Positions 50,731-61,986 of a stretch of DNA of 64,000 nucleotides are shown here, piece after piece. Source of the stretch: an uncultured Bacilli bacterium (GTDB lineage Bacteria > Bacillota_I > Bacilli_A > RF39 > UBA660); assembly GCA_934086315.1 (NCBI GenBank), contig CAKOHZ010000001.1, positions 62,001-126,000 on the forward strand, given 5' to 3'. The notes beneath the pieces were generated by a model. It saw only the letters and a program-made list of their open reading frames with translations. It made no database searches and was not told the DNA's origin. The position numbers and the translations under genes were made by a program. Every line of letters starts with the position of its first letter. Positions within the stretch are counted from its first letter, which is position 1.

Positions 50731-50773
50731 AATGATAGAAAAATCAAAAAAAAGGGGTAAATGAGGTTTAAAA

Positions 50774-51855
50774 ATGAATATTACAAGAATAGAACTACTA
50801 AATTTTAGAAATTACAAGAAAAAAAACTTTGATAATTTTTCAAATTTAAACATCATAATTGGTAAAAACGGAATTGGCAAGACAACAATCATTGAATCTA
50901 TCTATTTAGGTAGTTTAGCAAAATCTTTTAAAACAAATAATGAAATATCGATTATTAAAGAAGGAGAAGATTTTTTTAAAATAAAAGTTTTCTATTTTGA
51001 TTACGGTCCTAAAAAGAATCTTGAGTTGTATCTTGATAAGAATGGCAAAAAGACAAAAATAAACACAAAGATTCAGAGAAAACTTAGTGATTTTATCTCT
51101 CAATATAGGATAATAATGCTTTCTCCAGATGAGTTAAAACTAATTAAATCATCACCAAACACTAGAAGAAATTATCTAAATATACAAATATCTCAACTAC
51201 ACAAAGAATATATTTATTATTTAAATAATTATAACACCTTAATTAAGAACAAAAATGATTTTTTAAAAAAAATAATGTTAAATAATAATTTAGATTCCAG
51301 ATATTTAGATATATTAGATGAAAAAATAGTGGATGAAGGTTTAAAAATCTATAATTATAGAAAAAACTATATTGATCTAATTAATTCATACATTAATGAC
51401 ATATTTAAGAACTACATAAAAGGTCAAAAAATAGAGATTGAGTATGAATCAGACTATAAAACAAATGATAAAGAAAAATTACTAAAAGAACTAAAGAAAA
51501 ATAGAAATAAAGAAATAAATATAGGAATGACTTCCTTTGGAGTACATAGAGACGACTACAAATTTTGTCAAAATGGAAATGATGCTAAAGAATATAGTTC
51601 ACAAGGAATACAAAAATTAATAATTCTAGCAATGAAGCTATCAGAAGTTAAAATATTTATAGAAAAATATGATATAAAACCTATATTATTACTTGATGAT
51701 TTATTTAGTGAACTGGATGAAAAAAATAGAAATAATATCTTTAAATCTTTAGATAAAAACATACAAGTATTCATCACAACAACAGATTTAAAGAATATTA
51801 ATAAAAGAATAGTAGAAAAAGCAAAAATATTTGATTTAGATGAGGGAGTGAGTAA

Positions 51856-51859
<4 letters not shown>
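50774..51859 (+). CDS. recF: DNA replication and repair protein RecF
   Basis: 361 residues. ABC/SMC-type ATPase: Walker A GKNGIGKTTI near 30-39, QGIQKLIILAMKLSE signature region, Walker B PILLLDDLFSELD and TTTDL D-loop/H region. Loads RecA at gaps with RecO/RecR. Start after GAGGTTT; stop overlaps the gyrB start by four bases (ATGA). YaaA-type S4 protein, usually just upstream, is absent. Confidence 0.96.
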
Positions 51860-53766
<1,907 letters not shown>

Positions 53767-53775
53767 GAGGTTAAG

Positions 53776-56205
53776 ATGGATAAGATAGAACAAAATAATA
53801 TAATAAAAGAAGTAAAAGATTCATTTTTAGATTATTCAATGAGTGTTATTGTTTCAAGAGCAATTCCAGACTTAAGAGATGGTTTAAAGCCTGTACATAG
53901 AAGAATTCTTTACTCAATGTATGAATCAGGTTACACACCAGACAAACAACACAGAAAATGTGCAAGAATTGTCGGAGATGTAATGGGAAAATATCACCCA
54001 CATGGAGACTCATCAATATATGAAGCAATGGTTAGAATGGCTCAAGATTTCAGTTATAGATATATGTTAGTTGATGGCCACGGAAACTTCGGTAATATGG
54101 ATGGTGATGGCGCAGCTGCAATGCGTTATACTGAAGCTAGACTTGCAAAGGTAAGTTTAGAATTATTAAGAGATATTAACAAAGATACAGTTGATTTTAC
54201 ACCGAATTTTGATGAAACTGAAAAAGAACCAGTAGTATTACCAAGTAGATTTCCAAATATTCTAGTAAATGGAACAATGGGAATTGCAGTAGGTATGGCA
54301 ACAAATATTCCACCACATAATTTAGGAGAAGTAATCGATGGTTGTGTTGCTTATATAGACAATCCTGAAATAGATACTATGGAAATGATGAACTATATCA
54401 AAGGACCTGATTTTCCTACAGGCGGTATTATATTAGGAAGTAGTGGTATTAAAAAGGCTTATGAAACTGGACGTGGAACAATTACTATTAGATGTAAAGC
54501 TGAAATAGAAGAAACAAACAATAGAAATAGAATAGTAATAACAGAAATACCTTATAATGTTAATACATTAGACTTAAAAAATAGAATTGCAGAATTAGTT
54601 AGAGATAAAGTATTAGAAGGAATAGCTGATTATCACGAAGAAACAAATATTGAAAATGGTATAAAAATTGTTGTAACTCTTAAAAAAGAAGCAAATGCAA
54701 ATGTGGTATTAAACAATTTGTATAAACATACTCAATTACAATCAACTTTCGGAATTATATTCTTAATGCTAGATCAAGGACAACCAAGAACACTAGGAAT
54801 TAAAGATATCATTTCTAAATATGTTGATTATCAAAAAGAAATTATAATAAGAAGAACTAAATTTGACCTAGCTAAAGCAGAAGCTAGAGCACATATATTA
54901 GAAGGATATAAAATAGCACTAGATCACATAGATGATATCATTAAGATAATTAAAGAGAGTCAAAGTGATTCAATAGCAAAAGCAAGATTAATTGAAAAAT
55001 ATAGATTTAGTGAAATTCAAGCAGACGCAATTCTAGAATTAAAATTAAGAAGATTAACAGGACTAGAAAGAGAAAAAATTGAAGAAGAATTAGCAAATAT
55101 CTTAAAATTAATAGAAGAATATAAATCAATCCTAGCAAGTGAAGAAAAAGTATTATCAATTATTAAACAAGAAATGCTTGAAATTAAAGCAAAATACGGT
55201 GATGAAAGAAGAACAAAGATAGATAATAGTGCGATAGAGTATATTGAAGATGAATCACTAATACCTCAAGAAGAAATAATTGTTACAATAACTAATAAAA
55301 ATTATATTAAGAGAACACCAAAAGATACCTATAAAGTACAAAATAGAGGTGGAGTTGGAGTAAAAGGAATGACAACAACTGAAGAAGACTATGTAGAACA
55401 ATTATTATCAATGAATACTCATGACTATATATTATTCTTCTCAAATAAAGGAAAAGTATATAGATTAAAAGGTTATAAGATACCTGAGTACTCAAGAACA
55501 GCTAAAGGTTTACCAATTGTTAACTTATTATCTTTAGAAAAAGATGAAAAAATCAATACAATAATTAGAATAAATGAAAACGAAACGTACAAATGTTTGC
55601 TATTTAGTACAAAAGAAGGATTAGTAAAACGTACACTAATATCAGAATTTGATAATATAAGACAAAGTGGTAAAATAGCAATAACATTAAAAGAAGATGA
55701 TGAATTAATTTCAGTAAAGAAAACAACAGGAAATGATCAAGTGTTAATGTGTTCATCAAATGGACGTATGGCAAGATTTAGTGAAGAAGAAATAAGAATT
55801 ATGGGTAGAACAGCATCAGGGGTTAGAGGAATTAATTTGTCAGATGATAAGTGCGTTGGAATGGAAATATCTGAACCTGGAAAGCTATTATTAGTTGTTA
55901 CCGAAAATGGATATGGCAAAAAAACAGCTATAGAAGAATACAGAGAAACAAAGAGAGGTAGCAAAGGCGTTAAGACAATAAATATTACTGAAAAGAATGG
56001 AAAGGTAATTGGATTTAAATCAACAGATAATGATAAAGATTTAATGATAATTACATCTGATGGAATTATCATTAGAATGGATATAAATAGTATTTCTCAA
56101 ATGGGAAGAGTAACAAAAGGCGTAAGATTAATAAATTTAAAAGATAAAAATAAAGTTGCCTCAATATCAATAATAGAAAAAGAAGATAATCTTATAGAAG
56201 AGTAA
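53776..56205 (+). CDS. gyrA: DNA gyrase subunit A
   Basis: 809 residues. MSVIVSRAIPDLRDGLKPVHRRILYSM, then the quinolone-region DSSIYEAMVRMAQDFSYRY with the active-site Tyr in RYTEARL. The C-terminal beta-pinwheel begins after KTTG and includes the GyrA-box-like QNRGGVGVKGM, which marks gyrase rather than topoisomerase IV. Ser in GDSSIYEA is the wild-type residue at the usual quinolone-resistance site. Ends in a terminator built on its own last codons. Confidence 0.98.
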   Translation: MDKIEQNNIIKEVKDSFLDYSMSVIVSRAIPDLRDGLKPVHRRILYSMYESGYTPDKQHRKCARIVGDVMGKYHPHGDSSIYEAMVRMAQDFSYRYMLVDGHGNFGNMDGDGAAAMRYTEARLAKVSLELLRDINKDTVDFTPNFDETEKEPVVLPSRFPNILVNGTMGIAVGMATNIPPHNLGEVIDGCVAYIDNPEIDTMEMMNYIKGPDFPTGGIILGSSGIKKAYETGRGTITIRCKAEIEETNNRNRIVITEIPYNVNTLDLKNRIAELVRDKVLEGIADYHEETNIENGIKIVVTLKKEANANVVLNNLYKHTQLQSTFGIIFLMLDQGQPRTLGIKDIISKYVDYQKEIIIRRTKFDLAKAEARAHILEGYKIALDHIDDIIKIIKESQSDSIAKARLIEKYRFSEIQADAILELKLRRLTGLEREKIEEELANILKLIEEYKSILASEEKVLSIIKQEMLEIKAKYGDERRTKIDNSAIEYIEDESLIPQEEIIVTITNKNYIKRTPKDTYKVQNRGGVGVKGMTTTEEDYVEQLLSMNTHDYILFFSNKGKVYRLKGYKIPEYSRTAKGLPIVNLLSLEKDEKINTIIRINENETYKCLLFSTKEGLVKRTLISEFDNIRQSGKIAITLKEDDELISVKKTTGNDQVLMCSSNGRMARFSEEEIRIMGRTASGVRGINLSDDKCVGMEISEPGKLLLVVTENGYGKKTAIEEYRETKRGSKGVKTINITEKNGKVIGFKSTDNDKDLMIITSDGIIIRMDINSISQMGRVTKGVRLINLKDKNKVASISIIEKEDNLIEE

Positions 56206-56226
56206 TTTATTACTCTTCTTTTTTTT
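56196..56226 (+). terminator. Terminator overlapping the gyrA stop
   Basis: AGAAGAGTAA (56196-56205) and TTACTCTTCT (56210-56219) followed by eight T. Confidence 0.9.
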
Positions 56227-57058
56227 GTTCCACGTGGAACATATAAAATAATTATTTCCCGGGAAATAAAAAAGTAAAGTTATTAACAATGTTCCACGTG
56301 GAACATTAACAAGAAAAAATATAAAACAAATGTTATCTTTTAATGAAATATATAATATTAATATTATTTTTTTTATAAAAAAGCTAACATTATATTATTC
56401 AAAAAAATAAAAGTAAATAATTGTAACTGAAGGAAAGTAAAAAAGAGAAAATAACAATAAATGATGAAAGTTATTAACAATGTTCCACGTGGAACATTGA
56501 ATAAAAATAGTAGTAAATATATATTAAAAAAAGTATATATACTATAAAATAATTTAACAAATTTAATATAAAATCTATATGAATGTATAATTGGCGTAAT
56601 AATTTTTGTTTTTCTAGAAATATCATCATTTTCTACATATAAATATTGAACTTGTTAACAATGTTCCACGTGGAACATTGTGTAGAATTTTATTGAATAG
56701 TATTAATTATTAAATAATAAAATATATTTAATAATTAATTAACAATAATCGATTAAATATAATGCCTTTGATAGAAAAAAATATTAACAATTAAATAACT
56801 TCAAGTTATTAACAATGTTTCACGTGGAACATTAACAATTGAAATGTGAAATAAATATTATCCAAAAATAAAAAATATATAAAAATTAATATCTTTTTAT
56901 TTATAAAAAATAAAATAGTTAATATTTTACTATTTAAATGTTGTTATAGATATGAATGATTACACCTTTTGCAAAAAAAATGATAAAAATATAATTAATA
57001 AAACACACCATTATTTCACAATAAAAATAAAACTATCAACAATGTTCCACGTGGAACA
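56226..57058. repeat. parS: Array of six parS-like 16-bp palindromes
   Basis: Palindrome TGTTCCACGTGGAACA at 56226-56241, 56290-56305, 56481-56496, 56662-56677 and 57043-57058, plus one hybrid TGTTTCACGTGGAACA at 56816-56831. Start-to-start spacing 64, 191, 181, 154 and 227 bases. The same core is the parS site of chromosomal ParABS systems (Firmicutes form TGTTTCACGTGAAACA; the CC/GG variant is common in proteobacteria). Several copies are preceded by TTAACAA. The ~830 bp between gyrA and the SRP RNA has no gene and is otherwise very AT-rich. Centromere role is inference from site identity and density. Confidence 0.85.
56252..56269. promoter_or_regulatory. Noc-binding-site (NBS) palindrome
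   Basis: TTATTTCCCGGGAAATAA, a perfect 18-base dyad containing the Bacillus NBS consensus ATTTCCCGGGAAAT. It lies 10 bases after the first parS copy, and is the only such site I found in the window. The noc-like gene at 38178-39419 carries matching specificity residues. Confidence 0.75.
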
Positions 57059-57067
57059 TAAAAAAAC

Positions 57068-57096
57068 TTGATTTAATAAAATAAATGATATATAAT
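57068..57096 (+). promoter_or_regulatory. Promoter of the SRP RNA gene
   Basis: TTGATT (57068-57073), 17-base spacer, TATAAT (57091-57096), transcription start near 57102, 9 bases after the last parS site. Confidence 0.85.
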
Positions 57097-57100
57097 CAGT

Positions 57101-57180
57101 TTGTGCAACAGAAAAAATGCGAACCAGGTCAGAATCGGAAGATAGCAGCCTTAAGTGATTATTCTGTGTGCACTTTTTTT
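57101..57180 (+). ncRNA. ffs: Small signal recognition particle RNA (4.5S type)
   Basis: About 72 nt plus T-tract. The apical core GAACCAGGTCAGAATCGGAAG...AGCAGCCTTAAG is the conserved SRP domain IV, with the GGAAG tetraloop-type cap and the asymmetric AGCAGCC loop that binds Ffh. The ends pair (GTGCA-ACAGAA with TTCTG-TGTGCAC). No Alu domain, so it is the short form rather than the long Bacillus form. Ends in TTTTTTT, an intrinsic terminator. Next to tadA-dnaX as in Bacillus (scr). Confidence 0.93.
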
Positions 57181-57191
57181 ATGAGGTAATT

Positions 57192-57602
57192 ATGAATGAA
57201 CAAATAATTAATGAACTAAAAAAATTGACTGATGTTGCTTTTTCAAAAGACGAGGTACCTGTTGCTTGCATTATAACTAACAAAGAAAATATTATATCCA
57301 AAGCATACAACCAAAAAATATCTAAAAAAGATCCCATGGCACATGCTGAAATAATAGCTATCAAAAAAGCATGCAAAAAAATTGGATCATGGAATTTAAA
57401 AGATTGTGAATTATACGTTACTCTTAGACCTTGCGACATGTGCCTTGAAGTAATTGCTGAAGCACGTATTAAAAGAGTATTTTATCTTGTTGATAGAACA
57501 AAAAATGTTAATAATAAAATGTTAATAACAAAAATGAATAATCAAAAGCATAATGAATACTTCAGCAATAAAATTAGTGATTTCTTTAAAAAGAAAAGAT
57601 AG
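57192..57602 (+). CDS. tadA: tRNA-specific adenosine deaminase TadA
   Basis: 136 residues from the ATG at 57192, with GAGGTAATT as ribosome-binding site; a GTG upstream overlaps the SRP RNA terminator and is rejected. Zinc deaminase motifs HAE in PMAHAEIIAI and PCDMC in TLRPCDMCLE. Makes inosine at position 34 of tRNA-Arg(ACG). The start of the tadA-dnaX-ebfC-recR block. Confidence 0.95.
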   Translation: MNEQIINELKKLTDVAFSKDEVPVACIITNKENIISKAYNQKISKKDPMAHAEIIAIKKACKKIGSWNLKDCELYVTLRPCDMCLEVIAEARIKRVFYLVDRTKNVNNKMLITKMNNQKHNEYFSNKISDFFKKKR

Positions 57603-57646
57603 CTAAAGAAATAATATTTTGATATAATATTCTAAGGAGGTTTATT

Positions 57647-59251
57647 ATGTCTTACATATCATTGTATAGAAAATATAGGCCAAAAACATTTTCAGATGTA
57701 GTTGGACAAGAAGTAGTGATAAAAATACTTAAAAATTCAATTTCAACTGGCAAAATAGGCCACGCATACATTTTTAGTGGACCAAGAGGTACTGGAAAGA
57801 CTAGTATAGCTAAAATCTTTTCTAAAGCCATTAATTGCCTTAAAAATGAAACTGGAGATTTATGTGGAAAATGTGATGTATGCTTATCAGATTTTGATGA
57901 TGAGATTGATATAGTAGAAATAGATGCAGCAAGTAATAATGGTGTGGATGAAATAAGAGAAATAAGAAATAATGTAAAACTTGCTCCAAATCATCTAAAA
58001 TATAAAGTTTATATAATAGATGAAGTTCATATGCTATCAACTAGTGCATTTAATGCTTTATTAAAAACACTTGAAGAACCACCATCTAACGTAATATTTA
58101 TTCTTGCGACAACAGAATTTAATAAAATACCTGCAACTGTAATATCTAGATGTCAAAAATTTGACTTTAAAAAACTTACAAATAAACAGCTTGAAAATAG
58201 ATTAAATTATATTTTAGAAAAAGAAAATAAATCAATTAAATCTGAAGTTGTGGAATTAATAGCACAATTAAGTGATGGTGGCATGAGAGATGCAATTAAT
58301 ATGTTAGATCAATTGATATCACTGGATAAGACAGATATTAATGTTGACGACGTATATAATTTAATAGGGGATGTAAGCGAAAATAAAATATTTGAATTAC
58401 TAAAAGAAATAACAAATCAAAATGTGAAAAATATACTAGAAATTGTTGATGAATTGTTTACTGAAGGTAAAAATTTTATTAATATAACAAACAGACTTCA
58501 AACAATTATAAGAAATATAATTATTTATAATAACTCTGATAATTATTTTTCTAAGGATTACGAACAAAAATTAAATAATTTTGCAAAAGTAGATTTAGAA
58601 AAATTTATAGAATTATCTGATATTTTATTTAAACTATCAAATGATTTAAAAAAGACTACAAATCAAAAAGTTTTGGTAGAAATATATTTATTAAAAGCAT
58701 CTTTAATTTTTAGCGAAAAAAAGATAGAACAAAATAATGAATTTACAAAAATAAACCAAGAGACTAAAACAACAATTGAAAACAATATAAACAAAGAAAA
58801 AGAAATAAAAGTTAATAATTCACTATATGGTGCCAATAAAACACTTAAAAATAATTTTTTAAAAAATTATGAAGGCATTAAAGAATATTTATCAAATAAA
58901 GAGTATAACTCAGTCGCAAATTTAATGTTAAAAGCGACACCAGAAGTAGTATCAGAAAAAAATATTTTATTTAGTTTTAAAAACAATTTTGAAGTTGTTT
59001 TATTTGAAAAAAATATATTAGAAATACAAAAACTTTTAAAACAAATTTTTGATAAAAAATACTCTATAGTAGCTGTAAATATAGATGAATGGAAGGAAAT
59101 TAAAAAAGATTATATTAACAATATAAAAAATGGGATAAAATATGAATATATTGAAGAAATAGTACAATCAGAAAAGACAAAAAAAACAACAATATTAGAA
59201 AATACTGTTGAAAATTTATTTGGTGATAGTATTATAAATAATGAAGATTAG
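57647..59251 (+). CDS. dnaX: DNA polymerase III subunits gamma/tau
   Basis: 534 residues. Walker A GPRGTGKTSIAKIFSKAINC (about 43-62), zinc-binding Cys cluster CGKCDVC, Walker B DEVHMLS, SRC sensor (ISRCQKFDF). A Lys/Asn-rich linker after about 370 leads to a tau-like C terminus of modest length. Loads the clamp at the replisome. AAGGAGG site. Confidence 0.96.
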   Translation: MSYISLYRKYRPKTFSDVVGQEVVIKILKNSISTGKIGHAYIFSGPRGTGKTSIAKIFSKAINCLKNETGDLCGKCDVCLSDFDDEIDIVEIDAASNNGVDEIREIRNNVKLAPNHLKYKVYIIDEVHMLSTSAFNALLKTLEEPPSNVIFILATTEFNKIPATVISRCQKFDFKKLTNKQLENRLNYILEKENKSIKSEVVELIAQLSDGGMRDAINMLDQLISLDKTDINVDDVYNLIGDVSENKIFELLKEITNQNVKNILEIVDELFTEGKNFINITNRLQTIIRNIIIYNNSDNYFSKDYEQKLNNFAKVDLEKFIELSDILFKLSNDLKKTTNQKVLVEIYLLKASLIFSEKKIEQNNEFTKINQETKTTIENNINKEKEIKVNNSLYGANKTLKNNFLKNYEGIKEYLSNKEYNSVANLMLKATPEVVSEKNILFSFKNNFEVVLFEKNILEIQKLLKQIFDKKYSIVAVNIDEWKEIKKDYINNIKNGIKYEYIEEIVQSEKTKKTTILENTVENLFGDSIINNED

Positions 59252-59267
59252 GAAGGAATGATAAAAT

Positions 59268-59561
59268 ATGAATATGCAAAGCATTATGGCTCAAGCTAGA
59301 AAATTACAAGGAGATATAGAAAGAACTTCAAAAGAAATAGAAAAAACAGTTTTCACTTATGAAAATGAAAATATTTTAGTGGAAGTATTAGGTACATATG
59401 CAATTACTAAAATACAAATTAAAAATGATAGCATTTTAGAAGATAAAGAAATGTTAGAAGACATTATTTATGTTGCTGTGAACGATGTAATAAATCAAGT
59501 TAAAAAAGAAAAAGATAAAAAATTAGGAAAATACACTAATGGTCTTGGAGGAATACTTTAA
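59268..59561 (+). CDS. ebfC: Nucleoid-associated protein EbfC/YbaB
   Basis: 97 residues. QSIMAQARKLQGDIERTSKEIEKT coiled N-terminal helix and NDVINQVKKEKDKKLGKYTNGLGGIL ending, with the family's C-terminal GLGG. Binds DNA as a dimer. Three bases before recR, in the standard dnaX-ebfC-recR order. Confidence 0.93.
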   Translation: MNMQSIMAQARKLQGDIERTSKEIEKTVFTYENENILVEVLGTYAITKIQIKNDSILEDKEMLEDIIYVAVNDVINQVKKEKDKKLGKYTNGLGGIL

Positions 59562-59563
59562 TA

Positions 59564-60172
59564 ATGGCACTTCCAAGAGTTTTCACTGATTTAGTAAATA
59601 ATTTAACATTATTTCCAGGGGTAGGTGAAAAAACAGCCGAAAGATATGTTTACTCATTGTGTGATAAAGAGCCAGAAGAAGTAGAAAATCTTGCAAACGC
59701 ACTTATTGATTTTAAAAAAAATATAAGAAATTGTGAAATATGTGGTTGCTTAACTGATACTGATGAATGCGATATTTGTTCAGATAAAAATAGGGATAGA
59801 AGTACTATTTGTGTAGTGGAAGACTCAAAAAATGTTTTCTTTATTGAAAAAACAAAAAAATATAATGGGCTTTATCACGTATTAAATGGAGTAATCTCAC
59901 CAATTGAAGGAAAAAATCCCGAAGATTTAAACTTATATAGTTTACTAAATAATAGGATAACAAAAGATATAAAAGAGGTAATTATAGCTTTAAATCCTTC
60001 AATTGAGGGAGAAGTAACATCCTTATATATTCAAAAGGTATTAGAAAAATTCGATGTCAAAGTATCGAGACTTTCATATGGAATACCAATGGGTTCTGAT
60101 ATAGAATATTTAGATCCAGTAATGATATCTAAAGCCTGGGATGATAGAAAAGTAATATCAAATGATAAATAA
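59564..60172 (+). CDS. recR: Recombination protein RecR
   Basis: 202 residues. HhH motif LTLFPGVGEKTAERYVY, C4 zinc finger CEICGCLTDTDECDIC, TOPRIM with STICVVEDSKNVFFIEKT and ALNPSIEGEVTSLYI, and end PMGSDIEYLDPVMISKAW. Works with RecF/RecO in gap repair. Confidence 0.96.
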   Translation: MALPRVFTDLVNNLTLFPGVGEKTAERYVYSLCDKEPEEVENLANALIDFKKNIRNCEICGCLTDTDECDICSDKNRDRSTICVVEDSKNVFFIEKTKKYNGLYHVLNGVISPIEGKNPEDLNLYSLLNNRITKDIKEVIIALNPSIEGEVTSLYIQKVLEKFDVKVSRLSYGIPMGSDIEYLDPVMISKAWDDRKVISNDK

Positions 60173-60192
60173 TCATAAAATTTATAGATATT

Positions 60193-60369
60193 ATGATTAT
60201 AATGATTATAAAGAAAATTGTTTATGCATTATGTCTTTTATACACAGTAAACATTTTTGTAAGTAAAAGAGGAAAAATAATTCCAATAAACATATATACA
60301 ATAATACTGGTGACAATATTTGGTTTTTTAGCAATTTTATCACTAATTTATCTTAAATATTATTGTTAA
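60193..60369 (+). CDS. bofA: BofA-like small membrane protein
   Basis: 58 residues (or 55 from the ATG at 60202); two hydrophobic segments. The second, IIPINIYTIILVTIFGFLAI, matches the C-terminal IPINxxT...GxxGL segment of BofA, which in Bacillus inhibits pro-sigma-K processing (87 residues there). It sits directly after recR exactly where Bacillus has yaaL-bofA. No clear ribosome-binding site is seen, so translation start is uncertain. If functional it supports a sporulating or recently sporulating lineage. Confidence 0.65.
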   Translation: MIIMIIKKIVYALCLLYTVNIFVSKRGKIIPINIYTIILVTIFGFLAILSLIYLKYYC

Positions 60370-60379
60370 GGAGTAGTAA

Positions 60380-61180
60380 TTGAACATAGTAGAATATTTT
60401 GAAAAACTTAACGAAGAAGACAAATTAACTCAAGCATTTCTTATAGGAAATGTTCTTTTTGATGATGTTCAAAATGAAATAAATGAAGTTTTACAAAAAT
60501 ATATTTTTAATAATAATATAGATAATTTAAAAGATAATCCCGATGTATATATATTAAAACAAGATGAGACAAATATAACAAAAGATATAATAAAAGATTT
60601 ATTAAACAAGTTATCAACAACATCTCAATTTAATAACAAAAAAGTGTATATAATAGATAAAACAGAATATTTATCAGATACAGTGTTTAATGCAATATTG
60701 AAAACACTTGAAGAACCAAAAGAAGGGATATATGCAATATTAGTATCTAATAATATTGATGCAGTAAAACCAACAATCGTTAGTAGGTGTCAAAAAATAT
60801 TCGTAACTTCTTCTTCTGAAACTCAGAAATTTACAGAAGAATTGGAAGAAATAACAACGGAACTAATTAATTCAATAGAAGAAAACGGACCAAAAACTAT
60901 TGCAAAAAATTATAAAATGTATAATATAATAAACGACAGAGAAAAATTTATTCAAATTTTAAAGACCATGATGAATGAATATCATAAAGTATTAAAATTA
61001 ATTATTGAAGAAACAAGTGACGAATTTTTAAACAAAAAAATACTTGAAAATAATAATTTGAGTAGTATTTTAAATAAAATGTTAGTAATTGATAGTACAA
61101 TAAATTTAATGCAAAATTATTTGAATAAAAATCTTAGTATTGATAGATTTATTATAGAAATGTGGAGATGTAATATATGA
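60380..61180 (+). CDS. holB: DNA polymerase III delta-prime subunit
   Basis: 266 residues with a TTG start supported by AAGGAG eight bases before it. Clamp-loader AAA+ fold: QAFLIGNVLFDD at the start where Walker A is degenerate, YIIDKTEYLSDTVFNAILKTLEEPKEG and SRCQKIFVT (sensor region). Catalytically inactive member of the gamma-delta-delta-prime complex. Overlaps ricT by four bases. Confidence 0.9.
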   Translation: MNIVEYFEKLNEEDKLTQAFLIGNVLFDDVQNEINEVLQKYIFNNNIDNLKDNPDVYILKQDETNITKDIIKDLLNKLSTTSQFNNKKVYIIDKTEYLSDTVFNAILKTLEEPKEGIYAILVSNNIDAVKPTIVSRCQKIFVTSSSETQKFTEELEEITTELINSIEENGPKTIAKNYKMYNIINDREKFIQILKTMMNEYHKVLKLIIEETSDEFLNKKILENNNLSSILNKMLVIDSTINLMQNYLNKNLSIDRFIIEMWRCNI

Positions 61181-61986
61181 AATGCGTAGGAGTAGAATTT
61201 AAATCAGGTGGAAAACAATATACATTTTTTGATAACGATATAGAAATAAACCAAGAAGATTATGTAATTGTTGAAACTGAAAGAGGACAACAATTTGGAA
61301 AAGTATGTGTGCTACTTGGTGAATTAAATGATGGTAAAGAACATACAAAAGTTATTCAAATAGCTAAAAATAAAGAAATAAAGCAAAATGAGATAAATAT
61401 AAAAGATGCAAAAAAAGCATTAGAAAAAGCACAAGAACTAGCAGAAAAACTATCACTTGAAATGAAATTTTTAGATGCTTACTTCACATTTGATAGAAAA
61501 CAATTAGTATTTCAATTTTTAGCAGATAATAGAGTAGATTTTAGAGAACTAGCAAAATCACTAGCTGCTATATATAAAACACGTATAGAATTAAGACAAG
61601 TTGGTGTAAGAGACAAAGCCAAAGAGATTTCTGGAATTGGACAATGTGGAAGAAAGTTATGTTGTTCAAGCTTTCTAAATGATCTTGATTCAGTTGGAAT
61701 AGCTCAAGTAAAAAATCAAAACTTATCATTAAATCCAAGCAAAATCAATGGTTTATGTGGAAGACTTTTATGTTGTTTAAAATATGAAGACGAATTATAC
61801 ACAGAATTTAGAAAAGACCTACCAGAAGTAGGAGATAAGATCAAACATGAAAAAGAAGATGCAACTGTTATAAGTGTTGACATTCCAAATAGAAAGTATA
61901 CAATATTAACCGAATCAGGAACAAAAGAAGAAGTAGTAGTTCCATTGAAATGTAGTGGTAAGTGTGGGAAAAATAGAAGTAAATGA
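61177..61986 (+). CDS. ricT: PSP1-domain protein RicT (YaaT)
   Basis: 269 residues. C-terminal PSP1 domain with GIGQCGRKLCCSSF and GLCGRLLCCLKYE, the two cysteine pairs that hold iron-sulfur clusters in the RicAFT complex of Bacillus (competence, sporulation and RNase Y-dependent processing). RicA and RicF are not next to it. Ends in TGA, so TGA is read as stop here. Confidence 0.95.
   Translation: MKCVGVEFKSGGKQYTFFDNDIEINQEDYVIVETERGQQFGKVCVLLGELNDGKEHTKVIQIAKNKEIKQNEINIKDAKKALEKAQELAEKLSLEMKFLDAYFTFDRKQLVFQFLADNRVDFRELAKSLAAIYKTRIELRQVGVRDKAKEISGIGQCGRKLCCSSFLNDLDSVGIAQVKNQNLSLNPSKINGLCGRLLCCLKYEDELYTEFRKDLPEVGDKIKHEKEDATVISVDIPNRKYTILTESGTKEEVVVPLKCSGKCGKNRSK

Noticed and set aside
56226..57058. 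CRISPR array
   Set aside because: The repeated 16-mers are perfect palindromes at irregular intervals (64-227 bases) with AT-rich filler and no cas genes; they match parS.
56950..57100. A second large RNA between the parS sites
   Set aside because: Sequence between palindromes is plain AT-rich with no extended pairing; only the SRP RNA at the right end is supported.
57168..57191. Upstream GTG start for tadA
   Set aside because: It would overlap the SRP RNA end and its T-tract; the ATG at 57192 has GAGGTAATT.
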